This document shows, piece by piece, positions 17,901-26,527 of a stretch of DNA of 64,000 bases; position 1 is the stretch's first letter; the number at the start of each line of letters is the position of its first letter. The stretch spans positions 5,952,001-6,016,000 of the forward strand of contig NZ_CP162102.1 of the NCBI RefSeq assembly GCF_042466665.1, given 5' to 3'. This stretch comes from Peterkaempfera podocarpi. Lineage in GTDB: Bacteria; Actinomycetota; Actinomycetes; Streptomycetales; Streptomycetaceae. Under the pieces are notes generated by a model. The model was not told where the DNA came from. It made no database searches and worked only from the letters and a program-made list of their open reading frames with translations. The position numbers and the translations under genes are program-made.

Positions 17901-20180
17901 GACACCACCCAGGCCATCGCCTACACCGGCACCGACGGCACCACCCCCGCCACCCTCCCCAACCAGGCCGGCACCACCACCACCACCAACCCCGCACTGG
18001 GCACCGCCACCCAGACCCCCACCTACACCGACCCTGCCTACTCCAACAAGAACGCCGGCAACACCATCAGCCGGAAGACGAGCACCACCGGTCCCCTGGC
18101 CACCGGCTTCACCCTCTCCGGCGGCGGCAAACTCTGCATCGACGACGCCTCCTCCTCCACCACCCCCGGCAACAAGATCCAGGTCTACACCTGCAACAAC
18201 ACCACCGCGCAGAGCTGGACCGTCGGCACCGACGGCACCGTCAAGGTGCTCGGAATGTGCCTGGACACCACCAGCAACGCCACCACCGCCGGCACCCTGG
18301 TGGTGATCGACACCTGCAGCAGCGACGCCACCCAGAAGTGGAAGGCCACCACCACCGGCACCCTGGTCAGCAACGCCAACACCGCGATGTGCCTGACCGA
18401 CCCCGCCGCGAACGCCACCAAGGGCACCCAGATCACCCTCGCCACCTGCGGCAGCACCGGCCAGACCTGGACCACCATCGGCACCGGCGCCCTGCCCCCC
18501 GGCCAGACCCAAACCCTCACCTACGACGCCGAGGGCCGCACCGCCACCGTCGCCACACCCTCCGGCACCACCACCAACACCAGCAAGTACCTCTACGACG
18601 CCGACGGCAACCTCCTCGAGCAGACCAGCACCGTCGGCACCACCGACAAGACCCGCATCCTCTACCTCTTCGGCGGCGCCGAACAGATCACCCTCAACGT
18701 CGCCGCCAAGACCTGGACCGGCCTGCGCAACTACACCGGCCCCGACGGCACCGTCATCACCCGCTCCAGCAGCGGCACCGTCACCTACCAGGTCGCCAAC
18801 GCCCAAGGCACCGCCACCACCGCCATCGACGCCAGCACCCTCGCCGTCACCCGCCGCTCCTACGATCCCTGGGGCAACCCCCGCGGCGCCAAACCCAGCA
18901 CCTGGATCGCACCGGACGAAAACCACGGCTTCCTGGGCCAACCCACCGACACCACCACCGGCCTCAACCTCCTCGGCGCCCGCAACTACGACCCCACCCT
19001 CGGCCGCTTCCTCACCCCCGACCCCCTCTTCGAAGCTGGCGACCCCAACCAAATGGGCGGCTACACCTACGCCGCCGACAACCCCGCCACCGGATCCGAC
19101 CCCACCGGCTTGTGGAGCTTCGGAAGCCTCGCCGCTGCAGCCATTAGTGCCACACAGTCTGCGGCTAGTGCAGTTTCCACAGCCGCTACCAGCATGCCTG
19201 ACCCCACTGCCACGTCCAGCGGCAACACTGTCACAGTGGACGGATACTCAGTGGGCGGGATATCCGATACTGGAAAGTTCGTCAACAACTACAATTCTGC
19301 GCTACAAAGCCATCTCTCCAATTTTGGAAATAGCCTAACCGTCCAGGATCTCAGGACGCAGATCGCAGCCTCCCTGACAGAAGCTTGCTGGGATGACGAA
19401 ACCTGCGCGGATTCAAAGGAAACGCGCGGATCTCTCAACGACCTCTACTGGGCAACTCAAGAGAAGATCGTGGGCTGGGACCGCGCACCCGGAGAGGACA
19501 TACAGACTGCCCCCCGCGTGAGTTCGGAAGAGGCGGCTGCTGCGGCATCGGTCAGCGCCACGGCAGCTGCCGTTCGAGCAGCTGAATCTGATGCGGCTGA
19601 TATGGCTGCCGCCAAGCGGGCCGGCGAACAAGCTCGGGCGGAGGCCGCCGATGCTGAAGCCGCCAAACCGGCATCGCCTGAGACCGGGGCCTCAGGCGCA
19701 GCATCCGGGTCACACGGAAGGGGGGTGACAGCACGGGGGAATCCCGGAGCCAAGTCGAGACCTGCCTACATTGCCAAGGAATCGGCCCCTGCCGGCTGGA
19801 CCCCTGCAGGCCAGGCGGCGCGAGGTGATGAATTGGCTCGAAATGCGGCAGTCGAGAATCGGACTGCGAGAACTGCCGCTCGTTCGTATGCCTCTGGATA
19901 TCACGTTGATACTGGCGAAATTGCTGTTGCGTCGTCTGGGCCGGGAATCACTCTATGTGGCGCTAGTTTCTGCGCCGAGGGAAATGTTGTCCAGGCGTTG
20001 GGGGGAGATTGGACAAAGGTTCGATTTGGCATGGCCTTCGTGGCCGAGAGGCTCGAGACCGGAGAGTTTGCAGCGACCGGAAAGTACGTCTGTGATGAGT
20101 GCGCGGTCGACTATGTGAGGTCGTCATTCGGGCCGAATGTCGCTGGACGGCCGGACGGGCCGTGGTACAAGCGTCCTTGA
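11941..20180 (+). pseudogene. RHS-repeat polymorphic toxin, one apparent frameshift
   Basis: Two overlapping frames make one protein of about 2740 residues: 11941-~15490 and ~15500-20180. The GTG start leads into a signal peptide (LTGAAAATSLLALLAPAAVAQ). The body is RHS/YD-repeat beta-barrel (many YDxxGR and YDLLG motifs). A bulb-type lectin domain is inserted near 16400-16720 (MQADGNLVL, FGTDGNLTV) and a ricin-B lectin domain near 18120-18480 (CIDDASSST, QSWT). The RHS core ends with LLGARNYDPTLGRFLTPDP and DPTGL at about 19110, then a variable toxin tip. The shift occurs around 15470-15520 in ctccggccgccgg. It may be a sequencing error, because both halves are otherwise intact. Secreted contact-dependent toxins of this family kill competing cells. 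Confidence 0.8.
19110..20180 (+). other. RHS toxin tip with deaminase-like C-terminus
   Basis: After the RHS core the protein changes character: an Ala/Glu-rich linker (about 19500-19700), then about 120 residues with YASGYHVDTGEIAVASSG, FCAEGNVVQAL and YVCDECAVDY. CAE followed by CxxC is the zinc-site pattern of the nucleic-acid deaminase fold used by polymorphic toxins (YwqJ-like and relatives); the first ligand would be Cys in place of His. The DNA is visibly richer in A and T than the RHS body, as expected for an exchanged toxin cassette. The exact deaminase subfamily is not certain. Confidence 0.65.
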
Positions 20181-20277
20181 CTGGCTCAAGGGACACTGAT
20201 TCGGCCGTCGATATGACGTTTGGGGCCGCTCTGCTAACCTAGCCTGGTCTGGTGTCTTTCATGGAGGCTGGGTTCCG

Positions 20278-20760
20278 GTGAGTCTTGCGCGTGCAGAAAT
20301 CGAGCGATGTGATTGGGATTCTATCGAATGCGGATGTGGGCGGTCGGCGCGACATCTCGCCGAACTGCTCGAATCTCTGATCGAGGGAAGTGCGGGGGCG
20401 GGTGCGATCCGAGCCCTGGATGATCACGTGTTTATCCAGTCAAATTTGATGGCGCCTGCACCGGCTGTCTGTTCTGTGGCCATGGCCATGCTGGCTGATG
20501 GAGTATCCGTCAATCGGATTGATGATGTGTTGTGGCTGATTCTCTGGCTCGCCGCCGGGGAGGAGGATGGTGATTCGATCGAAGCAAGTCGCTACTGGCA
20601 ATGCGTCGAGCGCATTCGCGATGGATTGTGGCTCATATATCGAGAACTTTTTGACGCTCGCAGTGCGGCGGCGATTGGATATGCGAACGATATTTTGGAA
20701 ATAATTGAATGGGATCCCATGAGATTGCAGTCGTATCGAAGGATCTGCGGGCTGGAGTGA
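20278..20760 (+). CDS. Candidate immunity protein for the deaminase tip
   Basis: 160 residues, GTG start with ggagg about 12 bases upstream. It is acidic and predicted mostly helical (IDDVLWLILWLAAGEEDG; ECGCGRSARHLAELLESLIEG). No family is recognised with confidence; it resembles small helical-repeat immunity proteins. It lies 97 bp after the toxin stop on the same strand and has the same reduced GC as the toxin tip. In polymorphic toxin loci this position is almost always the cognate immunity gene. The role is inferred from position, size and charge. Confidence 0.65.
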   Translation: MSLARAEIERCDWDSIECGCGRSARHLAELLESLIEGSAGAGAIRALDDHVFIQSNLMAPAPAVCSVAMAMLADGVSVNRIDDVLWLILWLAAGEEDGDSIEASRYWQCVERIRDGLWLIYRELFDARSAAAIGYANDILEIIEWDPMRLQSYRRICGLE

Positions 20761-20873
20761 ACATGGCAGATGGGCCTACAGGAATGGAAGGCCCGCATGG
20801 CCGAGTGATGTATGCGGAGTCGGGGTGCGGGCACAGGCGCATTCGGCGAGCGGATGGCAGCTGACTTGCCGCC

Positions 20874-21047
20874 ATGTCACGGGACGAGATGGCAGGAAAA
20901 TCGATGCTTCTGCCAGCGCAGTTCGGCAGCGACAGCGACGCCGGGATGCTGTGGAAAGACTGCAGCGTGCTGTATTGGTTGATCCGACCCGAGGATCTGA
21001 CGGCACGGCGTTTCGAGAAGGCGATTTTCACATGGCAGCGCTGCTGA
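20874..21047 (+). pseudogene. C-terminal remnant of a DUF1963 (YwqG-like) protein
   Basis: 57 codons from ATG 20874 to TGA 21045. The translation has SMLLPAQFGSDSDAGMLW, LYWLIRPEDL and ARRFEKAIFTWQ, matching the ending of DUF1963/YwqG proteins, which normally have over 200 residues. Upstream bases do not extend the match, so only the tail survives. DUF1963 genes often accompany polymorphic toxin loci. The ISAs1 left end begins 31 bp downstream. Confidence 0.55.
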
Positions 21048-21115
21048 TTGTCGGCACTGCCGTCGGTGGCGGTCGTCCAGGGCGTCGGCGTAGTCGGGTG
21101 ACGTCCGGTTTGTGA

Positions 21116-21319
21116 TCAAGTCAGGCCGAGGAGAGCGGGCGGGCGGCGGGGGTCACGGGCGTTGCGGCGAAGGCCGGCGGCGATGTTCTTCGCGTCGGCT
21201 GCTCGCAGAGCTCCGATGGCGAGGTTGCGCCAGGTGGCCATGGCGCGGGGTGCGTTGCCGGTCCGCAGCTGGGAGGCGTCTTCGGCGAAGGTGGTGTCCC
21301 GGACGTGGTGCAGGGCCTC
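21116..21319 (-). pseudogene. ISAs1 transposase, C-terminal piece
   Basis: About 67 residues, EALHHVRDTTFAEDASQL to RPPALLGLT, the standard ISAs1 transposase ending including the DDE glutamate region (HHVRDTTF). It continues the N-terminal piece ending HWQVE at 23822 and is separated from it by about 2.5 kb of inserted DNA. Confidence 0.85.
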
Positions 21320-21342
21320 AGTCCGCTCCGCAGACTGCACCT

Positions 21343-21657
21343 ATGGGTAGTCAACACGCGGGTCACGGTCCGATAATCGGCCGTGAGGGGTTGCTGCGGC
21401 TGGTCGAAGTGGTTGAGCGGCTGCGTTCCCGTGAGCGGGAAGAGGGTGCGTCGTCGTGGACGACGGAGAGGGCTGCTGCCCCAGACGTTAAGGTGGGGAC
21501 GGCAGCGGTGCGGTGGGCGGACCTGCCGGAGGTAAGCCGTGTTGCGGCCGTTCACTGGCTGGCGGTGATGGCGGGGGCGAAGCTGCGGGTGGGATGTGCC
21601 CCGGCGGTGACGGTGCCCCCTGCGACTGCGGCGGACGGTGAGCCATGGCCGCCGTGA
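21343..21657 (+). CDS. Small protein upstream of the serine recombinase
   Basis: 104 residues from ATG 21343, the first ATG after the left terminal repeat. No family is recognised. It has a helical stretch (LLRLVEVVERLRSREREEG) and a C-terminal segment VAAVHWLAVMAGAKLRVG. It overlaps the recombinase start by 13 bp, which suggests translational coupling. Its placement between the terminal repeat and the recombinase suggests a directionality or accessory factor, but that is a guess. Confidence 0.5.
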   Translation: MGSQHAGHGPIIGREGLLRLVEVVERLRSREREEGASSWTTERAAAPDVKVGTAAVRWADLPEVSRVAAVHWLAVMAGAKLRVGCAPAVTVPPATAADGEPWPP

Positions 21658-23816
21658 TGCCGTGGGAGCGACTGGGCGCGAAGGTGACCCGCGAGCAGAC
21701 TGATCGCCTCGCGGTCGTGTATGTGCGGCAGTCGACCCGTCAGCAGGTTCTTGACCACGGTGAGTCGACGCGGCTGCAGTACGCGTTGGTGGACCGGGCG
21801 GTCGCGTTGGGCTGGACCGTGCCACGGGTGATGGTCATCGATGAGGACCTGGGAAAGTCGGGGGCCAGTGCGGTGGATCGGACGGGGTTCCAGCGTCTGG
21901 TCACTGAGATCTCTTTGGGGCACGTCGGTCTGGTACTGGGCATCGACATGTCACGGCTGGCCCGCTCGGGCAAGGACTGGTACCAGTTGATCGAGCTGTG
22001 CGCGCTGTCCGGCGCCCTGCTCGCGGACACCGACGGCGTGTATGACCCGGCTCAGTACAACGATCGGCTGCTGCTTGGCCTGAAGGGGTCAATCTCGGAG
22101 GCGGAACTGCACCTGATCAAGCAGCGGATGCAGGCCGGACGGGTCAACAAGGCCCGCCGCGGGGAGATGGCGATCGCCCTGCCGATCGGCTACTGGCGCC
22201 GCCCGAGCGGGGAAGCGGTCCTGGACCCCGATGAGCAGGTCCAGTCCGTGGTGCGGCTGGTCTTCGCGAAGTTCACCGAGCTGGGCAGCATCCAGGGCGT
22301 GGTGCGCTATCTGGTGGAGAACGGCATCGAGATGGGCGTGCGGGCCCGGTCGGGTCCGTTCAAGGGCGAGATCCAGTGGAAGCGCCCAGCCCGCGCCACG
22401 GTCACCTGCATGCTCAACAGCCCCATCTACGCGGGCATCTACGTCTACGGGCGGCGACGCTTCACCGCGACAGGACAGATGCCGGGGCGGCCCGGCACAG
22501 GACGGCGGGTGCGCGACGAGGACGAGTGGATCGCACGGATCGAGGGGGTGCTGCCCGCCTACATCACCGTCGAGCAGTACCGGTCCAACCTTGCCCGGCT
22601 GGCAGCCAACGCTCCGCACGCTGACACGCCCGGCGCGGTGCGCTTCGGACCGGCCCTGTTGGCCGGGCTGCTGCGTTGCGGACGGTGCCGACGGCGGATG
22701 ACCGTGTCGTATCACGTGGATGGAGGCAAGGCCCGAATCAGTTACAACTGCACCGGTGCCCGGGCCGAGTGGGGCGGGCCCAACTGCCAGCAGGTGATCG
22801 GCCGCTGTCTCGATGCCCTGGTCGCCGACCAGATCCTGGCCGCCGTGGCGCCCGGAGCACTGTCGGTGAGCGTGCACGCGGCCGAACAGGTCCTGCGCGA
22901 CCGCGAGGCCTTGGCCGAGATCTGGGACCAGCGCCTGGAACGCGCTCGGATCGAAGTTGACCGAGCCCACCGCTGCTATCGGCTTGCCGAGCCGGAGAAC
23001 CGCCTGGTCGTGCGCCACCTGGAGAAGGACTGGGAAGAAGCGATGACCGCCCACCAGCACCTGGTCGAGGAGCACGGTCGGTTCTTGAACACCACCCCGC
23101 CGGATCTGAGCGCGGCGGACAAGGCCGCTCTGGCCGCTGCTGCAGCCGACCTGCCAGCCTTATGGGCCGCGCCGAGCACTACCGATGCCCAGCGTAAGGA
23201 GGTGATCCGCGCCGTTGTCGAGGAAGTCACCGTCGCTGTTCGCGGGAAGAGCGAACTGGTCGATGTGACACTGCGCTGGGCCGGGGGGATCACCACGCAG
23301 GCCCTGGTCCGCCGCCCCATCCAGTACTGCGAGCACCTCAGTTACTACCCGCAACTGGCTGCACGGGTCCTGGAACTCGCTGACCGGGGACTGCACCCTG
23401 CCGCGATCGCTGAGCAGGTCACCGCCGAGGGCTTCCGTCCGGCCCGCAATGACGGCCCCATCCGCTACCGGCTCGTCTCGCAGATCCTGCGTCGCCACGG
23501 TCACCCCATCACCTTCGCCCGTGCCCCGCTGCCCGTCGATCCCGCCGAAGCGCCGGCCGAGCACGAGTGGTGGCTGCCCGACTTGGCCGCCGAACTCACG
23601 GTCACCACCGGAACTATACGAAACTGGCGCAAACAAGGACTCCTACACGGACGCCAGGAAACCCGTCCGCCCCACCGCTGGATCATCCACGCCGACCCCG
23701 CGGAACTCACCGCCCTACGCGTACGCTTGGAACGCGTACGCGGACGCACCACTCGCGTGCACCCGCGCTTCAGCGACGACCCGGCACTTCGCCTCCCACA
23801 GGCGCAGTCTGCTTGA
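21645..23816 (+). CDS. Large serine recombinase
   Basis: 723 residues. The resolvase domain begins RLAVVYVRQSTRQQ, with catalytic Ser30, followed by GIDMSRLARSGKDWYQL (active-site Arg pair) and SEAELHLIKQRMQAG. The recombinase domain follows (about 190-300, VRYLVENGIEMG). A zinc-beta-ribbon is visible (LLRCGRCRRR and CTGARAEWGGPNC), then a coiled-coil region. The last 120 residues add a MerR-like helix-turn-helix (AAELTVTTGTIRNWRKQGLLHG), which is unusual for phage-type integrases. It is complete and probably functional. It catalyses the insertion and excision of its own element and is the only gene-sized cargo in it. Confidence 0.88.
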   Translation: MAAVMPWERLGAKVTREQTDRLAVVYVRQSTRQQVLDHGESTRLQYALVDRAVALGWTVPRVMVIDEDLGKSGASAVDRTGFQRLVTEISLGHVGLVLGIDMSRLARSGKDWYQLIELCALSGALLADTDGVYDPAQYNDRLLLGLKGSISEAELHLIKQRMQAGRVNKARRGEMAIALPIGYWRRPSGEAVLDPDEQVQSVVRLVFAKFTELGSIQGVVRYLVENGIEMGVRARSGPFKGEIQWKRPARATVTCMLNSPIYAGIYVYGRRRFTATGQMPGRPGTGRRVRDEDEWIARIEGVLPAYITVEQYRSNLARLAANAPHADTPGAVRFGPALLAGLLRCGRCRRRMTVSYHVDGGKARISYNCTGARAEWGGPNCQQVIGRCLDALVADQILAAVAPGALSVSVHAAEQVLRDREALAEIWDQRLERARIEVDRAHRCYRLAEPENRLVVRHLEKDWEEAMTAHQHLVEEHGRFLNTTPPDLSAADKAALAAAAADLPALWAAPSTTDAQRKEVIRAVVEEVTVAVRGKSELVDVTLRWAGGITTQALVRRPIQYCEHLSYYPQLAARVLELADRGLHPAAIAEQVTAEGFRPARNDGPIRYRLVSQILRRHGHPITFARAPLPVDPAEAPAEHEWWLPDLAAELTVTTGTIRNWRKQGLLHGRQETRPPHRWIIHADPAELTALRVRLERVRGRTTRVHPRFSDDPALRLPQAQSA

Positions 23817-23821
23817 CAAAT

Positions 23822-24748
23822 CTCGACCTGCCAGTGGTCTTTGATCAGTTTCGCGAGTTGGGTGGGGCTGGCCTGCTCGGCGGTCAGGCTGGTGACCGCG
23901 TAGACGGTCTTGAAGGTGGTCTTGCCGGTCTTGCGGTCGGTGCGGCGGCGCTTGACCTGGACGGCCTGACGGGCGCCGGGGAAGAGCAGGTTGTCCACAG
24001 TGGCGACCTTGATCCGGCGGATCTCCGACCGGCCGTGACCCACCCCCTTCACCCGGCCCTGGAGCGGAATGTCCTTCCAAGGAAGGGACTTCAGCTGTTT
24101 GCGCAGCTTCTTCTGGTTGCCCTTGGCGATCACGATGTAGTGGGCCTCGCGGCCGAGGAGGTACTCGGCGTGCTCGCGCTGGGTGTGGAGAGCATCGGCG
24201 GTGATCACCGTCTCGGCAAGGTCCGCGACCGCATCCAGCAGCGGCTGGAAGCGCGTGACCTCGTTCGTCTTCTCGGCCACGTCCAGCTGGGCCAGGACGG
24301 CGCCGGTGGTGTGCTCCAGCGCGGCAAGAAGGTGGATCTTCCGGCCCCTTGCCTTGGCGGCGCCCCGCAGACTCTTGCCGTCCACGGCCAGAGCGCGAAG
24401 CCCGGAGGTCTTCGGGCGGCGGTCGGCGAGCCAGCGGCCCACCGCCCGGTCCAGCGCGTCGCCGTCAACACGGGCCAGCAGTCGGCGGACCGTGGTCTCC
24501 GACGGCAGGGCCCACCAGGGCTGGAGCGGGTCGGGCCGTATGTCGAGCCGTTCGAGTACGTGCGCAGGAGCATCGGCGATCCACTCGCCGACCGCCAGCA
24601 GCGAGGTTGCACCGGCCAACACGGCACAGGCGGTCAGGGCGAGCACGGCGGCAAGAGCGTGGCGTACGCCGCGCGGGTCGCGCGGGTCCGGCACCTCGGC
24701 CAGCCGCTCCAACAGGCCCGGAAACGTCGACGGGGACGCCACCACCAT
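23822..24748 (-). pseudogene. ISAs1 transposase, N-terminal piece
   Basis: About 309 residues from MVVASPSTFPGLLERL, through the DUF4338-like N-terminus (VPDPRDPRGVRHALAAVLAL) and the DDE core (ALAVDGKSLRGA, VITADALHTQ), ending in KLIKDHWQVE. At that codon (ctc at 23822-23824 on the plus strand) the frame leaves the family and runs into the serine-recombinase element. The other piece begins with EALHHVRDTTF, which rejoins exactly at this Glu. Confidence 0.85.
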
Positions 24749-25925
24749 CGCGTTCCTCGGACGGATCGACGGCTCCCGGCGCATCATCCTGGTCGACTCG
24801 GCCACGGCCCGGGTGGCGGGATACACCGCGCCCATCCCGGACGCCGACACCAACGGCCACAGCTTCGACTACGTCGTCCTCTCGCCGGACCACCTGGGCT
24901 GGTACAGCTACGCAGGACACGCCGTGCACGTCGTCCCCCGCTCCGACCCGGGGGCGGCAGCGGTCGAGGTGACCCCGGGCGCTCCCGAGTGGACCGGGGG
25001 CGGCAGAAGCGCGGCCTTCGTGCGCCTCGTAGGGGAGTGCCTGTCCGTCGTGGACGGCGTCGAAGAGCACCACCGGCTCGGTCACTCTCCAGGTGACGCC
25101 GTCCTCCCATGAGAGATGGGGGAGGTGTCGGTGCACCAGGGTCGGGACGTCGACGCCGTCGTCCACGCCGAGCAGGCGGACCAGGAGCCTTTGGCGGGGG
25201 AGGGTGGTGGTGGCGGGGTCCTCACCCAGGACCACTGCCTGCAGTCCTTCGGTGTCCATGACGCCCACCAAGTCGTCGACGGTGCAGGCCCGGCCGTAGT
25301 CGCCCTCGTCGTGCGGCCAGTTGGGGGGTGCGCCGCGCCAGGTGGCGCAGGCGGACTCGGGGACGAGGACCAGGGGCCCGCCGAGCGAGGTGACCCAGTC
25401 CGGTTCGGCCCCGGGCTCCCCCTGCGGGACGGTTGGATCGGCGTGCTCGCGTACATGGTCGGGTGCTTGGTGAACGGCGGTGTCAGGTGCTGCCGGACAG
25501 GGGTTGTGCCCGCAGAAGGTGGGGACCGCACGGGGCTGCGGGGCCAGGGCCTGTCGCAGTCGTGTGATGGTGGTGTGCCATTCGTCGGACTTCGGGGAGT
25601 GCTGCCACTCGTCCGCCAGTTCGCTGTCCGGGCCGAGGACCCGGTTCAGCGCTCGGGCTGCGAGCGGGGCGATGCCGTCGGGCAGTACGCCGAGGTCGGG
25701 AGCGTTCGGCACGCGGGTGCCGGGGTCGAGGGTCGCGCGGACGAGTGCTGCGGCGGCCACGGCTTCCTGGGCGAGGTCCATGTCCAGGTCCCCGACCTCT
25801 TCGACCGTGCGGGTCAGTACGGCGGTGAGTGCGCCGGCGCGCTGCGCCAGCGGTAGCGTGTCGAGGTCGCAGACGAAGTCACCTGCGGTGTCGTTCGCGA
25901 ACGGCCCGGTTGCCCACGTCCCCAT
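24465..25925 (-). CDS. DUF4259 plus Imm21-like immunity protein with abnormal C-terminus
   Basis: The start MGTWATGPFANDTAGDF at 25925 is typical of DUF4259. Residues 1-130 or so are that domain; from about 170 WVTSLGGPLVLVPESACATWRG through WEDGVTWRVTEPVVLFDA resembles immunity protein 21. After about 25010 the frame becomes Arg/Pro/Gly-rich and reads antisense to a different coding-like stretch and then to the ISAs1 piece, so the true C-terminus is lost and the ORF runs on by chance to 24465. Imm21 and DUF4259 are both found as immunity partners in polymorphic toxin loci. No cognate toxin is adjacent. Confidence 0.6.
   Translation of the reverse strand: MGTWATGPFANDTAGDFVCDLDTLPLAQRAGALTAVLTRTVEEVGDLDMDLAQEAVAAAALVRATLDPGTRVPNAPDLGVLPDGIAPLAARALNRVLGPDSELADEWQHSPKSDEWHTTITRLRQALAPQPRAVPTFCGHNPCPAAPDTAVHQAPDHVREHADPTVPQGEPGAEPDWVTSLGGPLVLVPESACATWRGAPPNWPHDEGDYGRACTVDDLVGVMDTEGLQAVVLGEDPATTTLPRQRLLVRLLGVDDGVDVPTLVHRHLPHLSWEDGVTWRVTEPVVLFDAVHDGQALPYEAHEGRASAAPGPLGSARGHLDRCRPRVGAGDDVHGVSCVAVPAQVVRREDDVVEAVAVGVGVRDGRGVSRHPGRGRVDQDDAPGAVDPSEERDGGGVPVDVSGPVGAAGRGAGPARPARRTPRSCRRARPDRLCRVGRCNLAAGGRRVDRRCSCARTRTARHTARPAPALVGPAVGDHGPPTAGPC
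24750..25010 (+). pseudogene. Unidentified coding fragment
   Basis: In one plus-strand frame this stretch reads like real protein (IAFLGRIDGSRRIILVDS, HSFDYVVLSPDHLGWYSYAG, HAVHVVPRSDPG) and lacks the low-complexity look of shadow frames. It has no start and no proper end: the ISAs1 piece cuts it on the left and the Imm21-like gene on the right. No family was recognised. Confidence 0.35.
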
Positions 25926-26134
25926 CGGCACGCCCTCCTCATCGTGTCTGCTGATCGCGACCGTGATCCTGGCAGGCCGCACTGACATCGCAGATGGGTG
26001 GTCGACTGTGTGCTGCACGGGCGACGTCCGCGGCAGAGGGCGCGTGCCTCTTGATCTGCGGGTTTCGTGACGAGGGGTGGCGCGGGATGTCGACCCTCTG
26101 GCGGTGTCATTAGGCCTGGGTTATATTCGTTGGT

Positions 26135-26527
26135 GTGGCGTGGGAGATCGTGCTGCTGGAGCCGGTGGACGAGTGGTTCCTGGAGCTGTGCGGGTCCGAT
26201 CCGGGTACGGCGGTGCTGGTGGAGCGTGCGCTGGACCGGTTGTCCGAGGCGGGGCCGGCGCTGGGACGGCCGCTGGTCGACACGCTGACCGGGAGCAGCC
26301 TGCCGAATCTGAAGGAGCTCCGGCCCGGCTCTCGAGGGCGCAGTGAGCTGCGGCTGCTGTTCGTCTTTGACCCGGATCGGGAGGCGATCTTCCTGGTTGC
26401 GGGAGACAAGGCCGGCCGATGGTCGCGCTGGTATCCGGAGGCGATCGCCGTAGCGGAGCAGCGCTACGCGGCCTACCGCGAGGAGAAGGCGGAGCAGGAG
26501 CAGCAGACGAAGGAGGAGAGGCGATGA
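26135..26527 (+). CDS. RelE/HigB-type toxin (Gp49-like)
   Basis: 130 residues, GTG start. The pattern WEIVLLEPVDEWFLEL, ALGRPLVDTLTGSSLPNLKELRPGSRG, ELRLLFVFDPDREAIFLVAGDKAGRW matches phage-derived Gp49-like HigB/RelE toxins, mRNA interferases that act at the ribosome. The ORF overlaps the next gene by ATGA, the usual toxin-first order of higBA. A TATATT box at 26122-26127 lies 7 bp before the GTG, so the mRNA may be leaderless. A diverged 3' copy of this gene lies at 37561. Confidence 0.85.
   Translation: MAWEIVLLEPVDEWFLELCGSDPGTAVLVERALDRLSEAGPALGRPLVDTLTGSSLPNLKELRPGSRGRSELRLLFVFDPDREAIFLVAGDKAGRWSRWYPEAIAVAEQRYAAYREEKAEQEQQTKEERR

Larger units (their letters stand above)
21320..23821 (+). 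mobile_element. Compact serine-recombinase transposable element
   Basis: About 2502 bp lying inside the ISAs1 transposase gene, flanked on both sides by ctc (21317-21319 and 23822-23824). Near the ends is an imperfect inverted repeat: gcagactgcacctatg (21330-21345) against cacaggcgcagtctgc (23797-23812), 14 of 16 complementary. It carries only two genes, a 104-aa protein and a 723-aa large serine recombinase, overlapping by 13 bp. The precise split of a recognisable host gene defines its borders. Confidence 0.75.
21078..24748 (-). mobile_element. ISAs1-family element, split by a serine-recombinase insertion and 5'-truncated
   Basis: The transposase is encoded on the minus strand in two pieces, 24748-23822 and 21319-21116. 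The element's 3' terminus appears to begin at about 21078 (cagggcgtcggcgtagtcgg), a typical ISAs1 end. The matching inverted end was not found upstream of 24748, so the 5' part is missing. The element is therefore inactive twice over. Confidence 0.75.

Noticed and set aside
15744..19052. 1102-codon open frame on the minus strand under the RHS gene
   Set aside because: Gly/Ala/Val-rich shadow produced by the third-codon GC bias and Thr-rich repeats of the RHS gene. No domain or plausible start.
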